Shown: in pieces, positions 1 to 5,236 of the stretch
Position numbering within the stretch: position 1 is the stretch's first letter
Layout of the letters: each line of letters opens with the position of its first letter
Assembly (NCBI GenBank): GCA_015223015.1
Contig: JADFWK010000130.1
Span: 1 to 9,806 of the forward strand
Reading direction: 5' to 3'
DNA length: 9,806 nt
Source of the DNA: Pseudomonadota bacterium
Lineage (GTDB): Bacteria > Desulfobacterota > DSM-4660 > Desulfatiglandales > B25-G16
Translations under genes and position numbers: made by a program
Notes under the pieces: model-generated
Database searches by the model: none
The model's input: the letters and a program-made list of their open reading frames with translations, nothing else
Told to the model about the DNA's origin: nothing

Positions 1-15
1 CACCTTATCTGAAAA

Positions 16-58
16 GCCTGCCCGCTATCGCGAGCCGCTCAGGCGAGGCGGGCGGGGA
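16..58. repeat. GC-rich imperfect palindrome
   Basis: The arm CCTGCCCGC (17-25) pairs with GCGGGCGGG (49-57), eight of nine positions Watson-Crick plus one G-T. The 23-base centre is also GC-rich, while the flanking DNA is AT-richer. Such palindromes occur as dispersed intergenic repeats in many bacterial genomes. It could equally be the stem of a terminator for a gene lying left of the window, but no T-tract follows. The upstream gene is not visible, so the role is undecided. Confidence 0.45.
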
Positions 59-109
59 AGAAGACAATGTGCCCCTCATAAAAGGGTATTAAAAGAATAA
101 TTTTCTAAT

Positions 110-133
110 CTTTGTGGCTTTGTGTCTTAGCGG
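110..133. repeat. Degenerate 8-bp repeat, CTTTGTGG-like
   Basis: Two clear 8-base units, CTTTGTGG and CTTTGTGT, are followed by a weaker third, CTTAGCGG. Related low-complexity units (CTCTGTGAG, CTCTGCGAG) recur at 5179-5204 in this window, so this looks like a dispersed intergenic repeat rather than part of a gene. It lies just upstream of the ribosome-binding site of the small ORF at 167. Confidence 0.4.
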
Positions 134-166
134 CTGAATAGTAACGAAAAAAGGAGAGTAGAACAA

Positions 167-370
167 ATGCCACTGTATAGGGTGAATTTTACAAAGGGGA
201 TGTTGCTTGTGATGGCCGATACAAAAAAGCAAGCAAAGGCTTATTGTAATAAAAAATATGGATTTGATGGTTGGCCATATTTTGTTGCCCTGGCCACCGA
301 TGAAGACAAAGAACATTTTGCGGCCATGAACGGCCGGATTCACGATGCAAGACAACCAAGTTCTGGCTAA
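167..370 (+). CDS. Small conserved-looking protein of unknown function (67 aa)
   Basis: I do not recognise the family. The start is supported by a purine-rich Shine-Dalgarno sequence (AAAAAAGGAGAG, about 148-157) eight bases before the ATG. The protein is probably cytosolic: there is no signal peptide or membrane segment. An N-terminal hydrophobic strand (YRVNF), a second strand (MLLVMA), a helix rich in Lys/Ala (about 18-30) and a third strand (PYFVALA) suggest a compact beta-beta-alpha-beta domain. One Cys (C27) is present. The polar tail after residue 46 is probably flexible. It lies 40 bp upstream of the Sir2 gene on the same strand with no obvious terminator between, so co-transcription is likely. 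A link to deacylation is only a guess from position. Confidence 0.7.
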   Translation: MPLYRVNFTKGMLLVMADTKKQAKAYCNKKYGFDGWPYFVALATDEDKEHFAAMNGRIHDARQPSSG

Positions 371-410
371 CACTTTCTTAGATCAGGAATAGCCTCAGAG
401 GAGATGACCT

Positions 411-1163
411 ATGGATCCCTTGATAGCCAAAGGTGCAGACATGATAAACAAGGCTGAAAAAATCTTGGTGTTTTCAGGAGCCGGACTGAGCACGGAATCG
501 GGCATTCCGGATTTCAGGAGCCCAGGAGGTCTCTGGAGCAAATATGATCCGTCAGATTTCTATTTTGATAAAATCATATCGGATGAAAAAGCGAGGATCA
601 AATACTGGCAAATGAGTACAGAGACCTATCAAATCATAAAGGACGCTGTGCCGAATCGTGCCCATCTGGCAATAAAAACTTTGGAGGATATGGGAAAGCT
701 TATCGCAATTGTCACCCAGAATATCGACCGGCTCCACCACAAAGCAGGGAACTCGCCTGACAAGATCATAGAGATTCACGGCACCGTCTCCTCGGTTTCC
801 TGCCTCGATTGTGGGAAGACCTACGACAGGGATGATATCGAAGAGCGCTTAAGGTCAGGCGTGAAGGTGCCCTACTGTGATGACTGCTCTGGTATCCTGA
901 AACCGGACACCATCTCCTTTGGCCAAGCCATGCCTACAGAAAAGATGGCACTGGCCTTCACGTATGCCCAGGAATGCAATCTCTGCATTGTGCTGGGTTC
1001 TTCTCTGGTGGTCTACCCTGCCGCCTCAGTGCCAGCCCACGCTGTTGAACGTGGAGCAGCCCTCATGATCATAAACCGCGATGAAACGCCCCTCGATTCT
1101 CAGGCGGATGTGGTAATCCACGAGTCGGTTTCTAGTGCCCTGGGAGAGATGGTAGCAATGTGA
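411..1163 (+). CDS. cobB: Sir2-family NAD-dependent protein deacylase (sirtuin)
   Basis: Predicted to remove acetyl or related acyl groups from protein lysines, consuming NAD and releasing nicotinamide and O-acyl-ADP-ribose, in the cytosol. The full Sir2 core is present: the NAD-binding GAGLSTESGIPDFRS motif (23-37), TQNID (102-106), the catalytic His (H123 in the IHG motif), a four-Cys zinc site (C131, C134, C156, C159), KPDTISFG (164-171) and GSSLVVYP (196-203). At 250 aa it has the usual length of bacterial sirtuins and resembles the Thermotoga maritima Sir2 type. The Ala-Tyr/Arg signature of Sirt5-like desuccinylases is not evident, so deacetylase activity is the likelier role. The start at 411 has GAGGAG seven bases upstream. 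It probably shares a transcript with the 67-aa gene before it. Natural substrates, for example acyl-CoA synthetases, cannot be read from the sequence. Confidence 0.95.
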   Translation: MDPLIAKGADMINKAEKILVFSGAGLSTESGIPDFRSPGGLWSKYDPSDFYFDKIISDEKARIKYWQMSTETYQIIKDAVPNRAHLAIKTLEDMGKLIAIVTQNIDRLHHKAGNSPDKIIEIHGTVSSVSCLDCGKTYDRDDIEERLRSGVKVPYCDDCSGILKPDTISFGQAMPTEKMALAFTYAQECNLCIVLGSSLVVYPAASVPAHAVERGAALMIINRDETPLDSQADVVIHESVSSALGEMVAM

Positions 1164-1180
1164 ATTTTCTTCTCTCTCCC
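1142..1180 (+). terminator. Stem-loop across the sirtuin stop codon
   Basis: GGGAGAGA (1142-1149) is perfectly complementary to TCTCTCCC (1173-1180), enclosing the last codons and the TGA of the sirtuin gene. The loop is 23 bases and no T-run follows, so it is a poor intrinsic terminator. It may instead stabilise the 3' end of the mRNA. Confidence 0.3.
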
Positions 1181-1181
1181 G

Positions 1182-1239
1182 AGCTGTATAATTCCACCTG
1201 TCAGCTTGAGTCAAAAGATTCACTGAAGAATTATGAGCT
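1182..1239. repeat. Inverted repeat downstream of the sirtuin gene
   Basis: AGCTGTATAATTC (1182-1194) pairs with GAATTATGAGCT (1228-1239): seven contiguous pairs (ATAATTC/GAATTAT), a small internal bulge, then AGCT/AGCT. The enclosed 33 bases have no coding signal. There is no T-tract. Function is unknown; it could be an mRNA 3'-end structure or an old repeat. Confidence 0.4.
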
Positions 1240-1310
1240 GTGATTCCGCCTAACACTTATGAGGCAACAAGGGCACGTCCCCACTAAATAAAATAAATTG
1301 GGAAAAAATG

Positions 1311-1339
1311 TTGACATGCAAGAATTTAAATGTTCAAAT
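1311..1339 (+). promoter_or_regulatory. Predicted sigma70-type promoter of the HU gene
   Basis: A perfect -35 box TTGACA (1311-1316) is followed after 17 bases by TCAAAT (1334-1339), four of six matches to TATAAT. Transcription would begin near 1346, giving a leader of about 38 bases that contains the HU ribosome-binding site. The region is locally AT-rich. Confidence 0.55.
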
Positions 1340-1383
1340 GCCGCAATTATTAACACTTTCAGCAGAAAGGAGGGAGGAGCCAT

Positions 1384-1656
1384 ATGAACAAAGGCGAATT
1401 AATCGAGGCTGTTGCCAAGGATGCCGGTATCTCAAAGGCCTTGGCAGGCAAAGTGTTAGACAGCACTATTGATGCCGTCACAAGAAGTTTAGGTAGGGGC
1501 GATCGGGTTGCCCTGGTCGGATTTGGAACCTTTTCTGTAAGCACCAGGAAAGCCAGAACGGGAAGGAATCCTCGAACCGGTAAGGAGATCATGATTCCTG
1601 CAACGAAAGTGGCCAGGTTCAAAGCTGGCAATAAGTTAGCTCAATCGGTCAAATAG
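1384..1656 (+). CDS. hup: HU-family histone-like DNA-binding protein
   Basis: A nucleoid protein that binds and bends DNA as a dimer with little sequence specificity. At 90 aa it is exactly HU length. The N-terminal helical dimerisation region opens with [18 protein letters not shown], the turn VGFGTFSV lies at about 46-53, and the family signature [10 protein letters not shown] (61-70) sits in the DNA-binding arm, followed by [15 protein letters not shown]. The pattern fits HU better than IHF, though a specific IHF subunit cannot be excluded by eye. The start is well fixed by a strong purine-rich ribosome-binding site (AAAGGAGGGAGGAG) just upstream. It is monocistronic: its own promoter lies upstream, a hairpin terminator downstream, and the next gene converges on it. 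Confidence 0.95.
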   Translation: MNKGELIEAVAKDAGISKALAGKVLDSTIDAVTRSLGRGDRVALVGFGTFSVSTRKARTGRNPRTGKEIMIPATKVARFKAGNKLAQSVK

Positions 1657-1683
1657 TTTTTCTTAAAAGTTTAGTAATCGTGA

Positions 1684-1720
1684 GAAAGCTGGGTATGATT
1701 TTTATGCCCAGCTTTTCTTT
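1684..1720 (+). terminator. Rho-independent terminator of the HU gene
   Basis: AAAGCTGGG (1685-1693) pairs perfectly with CCCAGCTTT (1707-1715), with further weak pairs inside and a short T-rich loop. The stem runs directly into TTTTCTTT. It lies 28 bp after the HU stop codon. On the opposite strand the stem is followed by CTCACG, so it would end the converging transporter transcript less well. Confidence 0.85.
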
Positions 1721-1750
1721 GTAATGACCCGGGAATTCACCACACAACTC

Positions 1751-1780
1751 TTGTCAGTTGTCAGTGGTCAGTTGTCCGTT
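1751..1780. repeat. Tandem heptamer repeat, TTGTCAG x4
   Basis: Four consecutive 7-base units: TTGTCAG, TTGTCAG, TGGTCAG, TTGTCCG, plus a partial TT. The first two are identical and each later one differs at one position. It sits between the HU terminator and the end of the convergent transporter gene, outside any coding region. Similar GTCAGTN heptads are dispersed in intergenic DNA of several bacterial phyla; mechanism and role are not established. Confidence 0.7.
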
Positions 1781-1840
1781 TAAAAAAACACGAAATATTC
1801 TCTGTGGTGAGAAGAAATATGTCAGCAACGGTACCCCAAC

Positions 1841-2722
1841 TTATGGGTTTGGAATTGTGTAAGAAGAAGGACGGGAGCGGCCTATTAAATTCAGCCATAC
1901 CCCACTCCCCACAATCAGACTGGCGCCAACCAGGAAGCCAAGCCCCAAAGAGTCTTTAAAGAGCAACACCCCTGCAATTCCCGTAAACACAACCTCTGAC
2001 ATCAAAATCGTTGCACCCTCTGAGGCTCTGCAGTACTTGAACCCCTGGTTCATAAGGAGCTGGGCGATCAGAAAAATCACCGCAAGCACAACTAAGAGCA
2101 AAATGAGCTCAAAATTGGGCATGGTGAAGTTCACAACAAAAAAGGGAAAAGAGATGGTTCCTCCTACCAGGCAGAAATAGAAATAGATAATCAAAGAGCC
2201 GTTGGTTTTCCTGACCTTTCGAATTAAAACAATCGTAAGACCCGCAAAACCACCTGCCAGGAGCCCCAATACATGGCCCAAGCTGTAGCTGTGAGAACCC
2301 GGGTCGATAAGAATGTATATGCCGATCAGACCTATTACGGTGAGCAACACTTCGAGCTTTTTTAAAGGCTCCTTCAACAGAAGAAAAGAGAAAAAGGTAG
2401 TAAAAAGGGGGAAGGTGTAAAAAAGCACTATGGCATTTGAGAGGGGGATCATGGCAATTGACTTGACGAGACAGAAGAAGGCCAGTGTCCCTGTAAACCC
2501 CCGCAACAGCAGAAACCGGGTGGAGTTACCCCTCAGAGATTCATGACCCTGCACCAGGAATGGCAAGAGGATAAGACCTCCCAACAGAAACCTAACAAAG
2601 GCGATTGGAATCGGCCCGATTGATGGAGACATAAACTTTATGAAAACATCAGCGACTGCGTAAAAAAAGGCCGAGAGGGTCATTAAAATAAACCCGTTTT
2701 TCAACATAATCCTGATCATCAT
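1841..2722 (-). CDS. EamA/DMT-superfamily inner-membrane transporter
   Basis: A 293-aa, strongly hydrophobic protein with about ten predicted membrane helices in two homologous five-helix halves (roughly residues 10-140 and 148-285), the standard EamA (RhaT/YdcZ-like) architecture and length. The first half contains the typical stretches SAFFYAVADVFIKF, AFVRFLLGG and the helix-loop ending PLKKLEVLLTVIGLIGIY; the second repeats the pattern with LLKDSLG-type endings. Members export small metabolites such as amino acids; this one has no diagnostic residues I can tie to a substrate. The start is uncertain: the ATGs for Met1, Met2 and Met6 all have weak ribosome-binding sites. It is convergent with the HU gene and divergent from the peroxiredoxin gene, so probably monocistronic. 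Confidence 0.85.
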   Translation of the reverse strand: MMIRIMLKNGFILMTLSAFFYAVADVFIKFMSPSIGPIPIAFVRFLLGGLILLPFLVQGHESLRGNSTRFLLLRGFTGTLAFFCLVKSIAMIPLSNAIVLFYTFPLFTTFFSFLLLKEPLKKLEVLLTVIGLIGIYILIDPGSHSYSLGHVLGLLAGGFAGLTIVLIRKVRKTNGSLIIYFYFCLVGGTISFPFFVVNFTMPNFELILLLVVLAVIFLIAQLLMNQGFKYCRASEGATILMSEVVFTGIAGVLLFKDSLGLGFLVGASLIVGSGVWLNLIGRSRPSSYTIPNP

Positions 2723-3165
2723 CTCTCTATTCGTCTCGATCCCTCACACAAAGTAAGGCTAAGCTTAATAACATCAAACCAGCACCAAGCAAAGAAAAAT
2801 AATCAAATTTGCTGTTGCAAAATGATTCTGTCACCTCTTCTCGAAACAAGGTAGAGCATCACAGGATCTCCCGAAAGACAAAACCCCTAATGCAAGGGGG
2901 GATGTTTGGAGGGCTGGAAGCAGACGTCCCTGGCAGCTTTTTTTAGAGGAATGCGTAGGGGGTTTTAGTGCAATATAGACACCTCGTTGACAGAGACGCT
3001 TGAAATGTGAAAATAAATATGGTACTAAAAAGTCGGTGTGGGTTCTGTTCAGGTCACTGCCTTTTGGTTTCAAATCAAGGAATTTTGTCATTCCCTTGTC
3101 TGGACTAGGGGAAAGGTAGTGTGATAAGTATCTCTAGAATTCAATTTTCTTAAAGGAGGTTCCCT
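2723..3165. other. Intergenic region between divergent transporter and peroxiredoxin genes
   Basis: These 443 bp should carry the promoters of both divergent genes. A perfect TTGACA at 2987-2992 on the + strand is followed by an AT-rich stretch (3010-3020) but no good -10 box at 16-18 bp spacing. On the - strand no convincing promoter was found. An open frame at 2831-3091 (-) has no ribosome-binding site or recognisable protein and is treated as chance. The main structure is the inverted repeat at 2880-2966. Confidence 0.5.
2880..2966. repeat. Long imperfect inverted repeat with internal T7 run
   Basis: The arm AAAACCCCTAATGCA (2880-2894) pairs with TGCGTAGGGGGTTTT (2952-2966) to give about 14 base pairs with one-base bulges and one G-T pair. 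The 57-base interior is purine-rich and includes seven T's (2938-2944) after a possible AAGC/GCTT mini-stem. It could be a bidirectional terminator, a small structured RNA, or the end pair of a decayed mobile repeat. It does not fold as a tRNA. Confidence 0.4.
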
Positions 3166-3168
3166 ATG
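3152..3168 (+). promoter_or_regulatory. Strong ribosome-binding site for the long peroxiredoxin form
   Basis: AAAGGAGG (3152-3159) lies six bases before the ATG at 3166, an almost ideal Shine-Dalgarno arrangement. It supports translation of the 37-residue N-terminal extension. Confidence 0.7.
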
Positions 3169-3885
3169 GGCGAAGAACTGAAGGTTGGCTGTGCTCGACC
3201 AACAGGGGGGCCTGTTGGGGAAACCGTAGAATTAATAACCACTGAAGATGAAACTCTCACAAAGGAGGTGACTGCCATGATAAAGGTTGGTAAAAAGGTG
3301 CCGGATTTCACAGCACCAGCGTACCACAAGGGAAAATTTATTTCGGTGAAACTATCCGAGTATTTGGGTAAGTGGGTATTGCTCTGCTTTTATCCAGGGG
3401 ATTTTACCTTTGTCTGAGCAACAGAGCTTTCGGCAGTTGCCGAAAAATTCTCAGAATTTCAAAAGCTTGGTGTTGAAATACTCTCCATGAGTGTTGATAG
3501 TGTTTTTGTCCATAAGATGTGGGATGAGAATGAACTGGCGAAAATGGTAAAAGGCGGTATTCCGTTCCCCATGCTATCGGATGGGGGTGGAAAGGTCGGA
3601 ACGGTGTATGGTGTTTATGACGAGGACGCTGGTGTTGAAACAAGAGGACGATTCATCATCGACCCGGACGGTGTCGTTCAAGGATATGAGGTGCTCACGC
3701 CGCCAGTCGGGAGAAATGTGAGTGAGTCAATAAGGCAAGTCCAGGCATTCCAGCTTGTGCGAAACAGCAAGGGTACCGAAGCAACGCCTTCGGGATGGAA
3801 GCCTGGTAAAATAACACTGAAACCCGGCCCTGATCTGGTGGGTAAGGTCTGGGAGGCATGGAAGACAGACATGGCTTTTGACTGA
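3166..3885 (+). CDS. Selenocysteine-containing AhpC/Prx1-type peroxiredoxin
   Basis: Thiol/selenol peroxidase that reduces hydrogen peroxide and organic hydroperoxides in the cytosol. The frame is open through an internal TGA (3415-3417) that falls exactly at the peroxidatic Cys of the PxxxTxxC motif: P77, T81, then Sec84, followed by ATEL. Family features continue after it without a frame change: [10 protein letters not shown], the IPFPMLSD segment, and GRFIIDPDG with the downstream PSGWKPG. Reading TGA as Sec gives 239 residues, and a SECIS-like hairpin follows. The usual resolving Cys of EVCPAxW is replaced (EATPSGW), and no Cys lies after Sec84; the only others are C9 and C74. A second in-frame ATG at 3277 with its own strong ribosome-binding site would give a normal Prx N-terminus. 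Expression requires SelA, SelB, SelC and SelD encoded elsewhere. Confidence 0.92.
3261..3279 (+). promoter_or_regulatory. Internal ribosome-binding site for the short peroxiredoxin form
   Basis: AAAGGAGGTG (3261-3270) precedes an in-frame ATG at 3277. Starting here gives [14 protein letters not shown], the normal beginning of an AhpC-type peroxiredoxin, with Sec at residue 47 and no C9. Either both forms are made, or one site is vestigial. Confidence 0.55.
3415..3452 (+). promoter_or_regulatory. Bacterial SECIS element (Sec TGA plus hairpin)
   Basis: Immediately after the Sec codon TGA (3415-3417), TTTCGGC (3428-3434) pairs perfectly with GCCGAAA (3439-3445) around a 4-base AGTT loop; a lower GAG/CTC pair set (3424-3426 with 3450-3452) can extend it. 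The loop G at 3436, its second base, lies 18 bases after the TGA. A short apical loop with a G in the first two positions, 16-37 nt from the UGA, is the described consensus for bacterial SECIS elements bound by SelB. Confidence 0.85.
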
Positions 3886-4065
3886 TTGAGATGTGACTTA
3901 ATCGGCTGCCAGCAACTGAGGGGTAGCGACTGGCTGGTTTAGCTTGACACCTGGTTTCAGAGTTACGCTTAGGATCGAACAGAAAATTTGATCAAGAAGA
4001 TCATCTTTCGCTTCAAGAGCCAGATTCGACAACATAGTAAGACAAAATCAGAATAACCATAAGTG

Positions 4066-4120
4066 AAAAAGGCCACGGAGGCTTTTAGGAATAGAAATTC
4101 CTGAACCTTTCGTGGCTTTT
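4066..4120 (+). promoter_or_regulatory. Hairpin in the nikK leader, attenuator or terminator candidate
   Basis: The outer stem CCACG/CGTGG (4073-4077 with 4111-4115) is flanked by A-run/T-run pairing (4066-4070 with 4117-4120). A perfect inner stem AGGAAT/ATTCCT (4087-4092 with 4097-4102) closes a 4-base AGAA loop, with G-T-rich pairing between. The element ends in GGCTTTTCT, a modest T-tract. It lies 81 bp before nikK, consistent with attenuation or with termination of transcription entering from upstream. Confidence 0.45.
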
Positions 4121-4138
4121 CTAGTAGAAAGGGGGTGC

Positions 4139-4186
4139 GTGAAAAAATCAAATGAGGCTTCTTTGGTACTTAGTATAGAATCCTGA
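4139..4186 (+). CDS. Possible 15-aa leader peptide ahead of nikK
   Basis: A GTG-initiated ORF encoding VKKSNEASLVLSIES (first residue Met if initiated) has AAAGGGGGTG three bases upstream as a candidate ribosome-binding site, somewhat close. Its TGA (4184-4186) abuts the nikK Shine-Dalgarno AAAGGAGG (4186-4193), which would allow translational coupling. It has no run of regulatory codons, and an ORF this short easily arises by chance. Judged possible only. Confidence 0.2.
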   Translation: MKKSNEASLVLSIES

Positions 4187-4201
4187 AAGGAGGAACGAAA
4201 G

Positions 4202-4960
4202 ATGAAAAAATTGTTTATTTTAATTATAATGAGTATATTTTTTAGCTCTTCAGCTGGAGTAGCTCTGGCACATTTTGGAATGCTCATACCATCTGATTCT
4301 ATGGTGATGCAAAATGATAATCGGACCATCAATGTGAAACTATCCTTTTCTCACCCCTTCGAGGGAGAAGGCATGGAACTGGTCGAACCGGTTGTTTTTG
4401 GGGTCATGGCGAATGGAAAAAAAGCAGATCTCTTGAAGACCCTAAGAAAAACCAAGCTTATGGGGCATACTGCCTGGGAGACCTCTTACACAATCAAGCG
4501 GCCAGGTGTTTATATGTTCTATATGGAGCCCAAGCCTTACTGGGAACCAGCCGAGGATTGCTACATAGTGCATTACACCAAGACCGTGGTAACTGCCTTT
4601 GGTGATGACGAGGGATGGGATCAAGAAATCGGGCTCAAAACCGAGATCGTGCCCCTATCAAAACCCTACGGTCTCTATACCGGAAATGTCTTCCAGGGTA
4701 TTGTGAAAATGGATGGCAAACCAGTACCTTTTGGTGAGGTGGAGGTAGAGTATTATAACAAGGATAGAAAGGCCCAAGCCCCAACGGACTACATGGTCAC
4801 CCAGACTATCAAGGCGGACGCCAATGGGGTCTTTACTTACAGCGCGCCTAAGGCCGGCTGGTGGGGATTTGCGGCCCTGAATACATCAGACAAGAAGATC
4901 AAAGGTAAAAATGTGGAAATTGGTGCAGTTCTCTGGGTTAGATTCCACGATTGGAAGTAG
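4202..4960 (+). CDS. nikK: NikK-like periplasmic nickel-uptake protein (DUF4198)
   Basis: Periplasmic accessory component of the NikKMLQO nickel transporter. A signal peptide spans residues 1-23 (MKK, hydrophobic core, ALA), with predicted cleavage leaving His24 as the mature N-terminus (HFGMLIPSD). This N-terminal HFxxxxP pattern is typical of DUF4198/COG5266 proteins, often annotated as cobalt/nickel ABC periplasmic components. A first beta-rich domain (about 30-140) includes [20 protein letters not shown]-terminal carboxypeptidase-regulatory-like beta domain (about 155-245) contains [16 protein letters not shown] and ends in GFAALN. The length of 252 aa is normal. The ribosome-binding site AAAGGAGG precedes the ATG. 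A 276-bp gap separates it from nikM, unusual for this operon. A direct metal-binding role is inferred from family and context. Confidence 0.85.
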   Translation: MKKLFILIIMSIFFSSSAGVALAHFGMLIPSDSMVMQNDNRTINVKLSFSHPFEGEGMELVEPVVFGVMANGKKADLLKTLRKTKLMGHTAWETSYTIKRPGVYMFYMEPKPYWEPAEDCYIVHYTKTVVTAFGDDEGWDQEIGLKTEIVPLSKPYGLYTGNVFQGIVKMDGKPVPFGEVEVEYYNKDRKAQAPTDYMVTQTIKADANGVFTYSAPKAGWWGFAALNTSDKKIKGKNVEIGAVLWVRFHDWK

Positions 4961-4963
4961 ACA

Positions 4964-4987
4964 CTGTCAGTCACATTACACTAACAG
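4964..4987 (+). promoter_or_regulatory. Dyad-symmetric site after nikK
   Basis: CTGTCAGT (4964-4971) and ACTAACAG (4980-4987) are inverted repeats matching at seven of eight positions, separated by 8 bases. It begins three bases after the nikK stop. It could be a repressor operator for a nikM promoter or an RNA stem-loop at the nikK 3' end; no T-tract follows. It does not match the E. coli NikR consensus. Confidence 0.3.
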
Positions 4988-5047
4988 GTAAGCTGACTTT
5001 CAAGCTTTGCTATGATCTCACACCCGCTCCATTTGGTCGCTAGAGCA

Positions 5048-5204
5048 CGCAGAGTTCGCAGAGGAAAGCTTTTTAGAATTGGCCTAGGAACATGATAGAG
5101 GTGGCTTACCAAAGCCTTGCGCAAAGTGCCGGGATTTGAGCTGAATCCTCTTCTTCTCGCATTGGCGGGACTCAAGGACTTTGTGTCTCTGTGAGCTCTG
5201 CGAG
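5048..5204. repeat. Inverted pair of short-period repeats
   Basis: The left arm CGCAGAGTTCGCAGAG (5048-5063) consists of two CGCAGAG units nine bases apart. The right arm CTCTGTGAGCTCTGCG (5187-5202) is its reverse complement at 14 of 16 positions, also with 9-base periodicity (CTCTGTGAG, CTCTGCGAG), and is preceded by CTTTGTGT. The arms lie 123 bases apart. Related units occur at 110-133, pointing to a dispersed intergenic repeat family. Confidence 0.55.
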
Positions 5205-5236
5205 AGAAAAATAGGAATCTAAACCAAGGGAAATTG

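Larger units (their letters stand above)
3886..4201 (+). other. Leader/intergenic region upstream of nikK
   Basis: This 316-bp gap follows the peroxiredoxin gene. A short GCCAG/CTGGC stem (3908-3912 with 3930-3934) could be part of a weak terminator. TTGACA at 3944-3949 is a possible -35 box, but the nearest -10-like TAGGAT (3970-3975) is 20 bases away, longer than optimal. A large hairpin occupies 4066-4120 and a possible 15-codon leader ORF 4139-4186. I see no clear NikR operator of the GTATGA-N16-TCATAC kind and no cobalamin riboswitch boxes. Confidence 0.5.
4961..5236 (+). other. 276-bp gap between nikK and nikM
   Basis: No gene was found here: the open frame on the - strand (4981-5439) overlaps nikM and looks like chance. 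The gap holds an operator-like dyad just after nikK (4964-4987) and a pair of inverted short-repeat arms (5048-5063 and 5187-5202). With all later genes of the cluster overlapping, this suggests a separate promoter or a processing/termination point, but no good -35/-10 pair was seen. Confidence 0.5.

Noticed and set aside
1267..1285. REP-like GGGCACGTCCCC sequence
   Set aside because: It resembles short palindromes of RAYT-associated REP elements, but the stem is only about three base pairs with a mismatch and no second copy is present.
2880..2966. tRNA-Sec or other tRNA gene near the selenoprotein
   Set aside because: No acceptor stem, T-loop GTTCRA motif or cloverleaf could be built from the sequence.
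2831..3091. 86-aa ORF on the - strand
   Set aside because: No recognisable domain, no ribosome-binding site, low-complexity composition and overlap with a structured inverted repeat.
3166..3885. Two separate genes or a nonsense-disrupted pseudogene at 3166-3417 and 3487-3885
   Set aside because: Both parts are in the same frame, the TGA sits precisely at the catalytic Cys position, and a SECIS-like hairpin follows at the expected distance. Chance nonsense would not land there.
3886..4201. Cobalamin riboswitch or classical NikR operator upstream of nikK
   Set aside because: No B12-box sequence and no GTATGA-N16-TCATAC dyad could be found by eye in this region.
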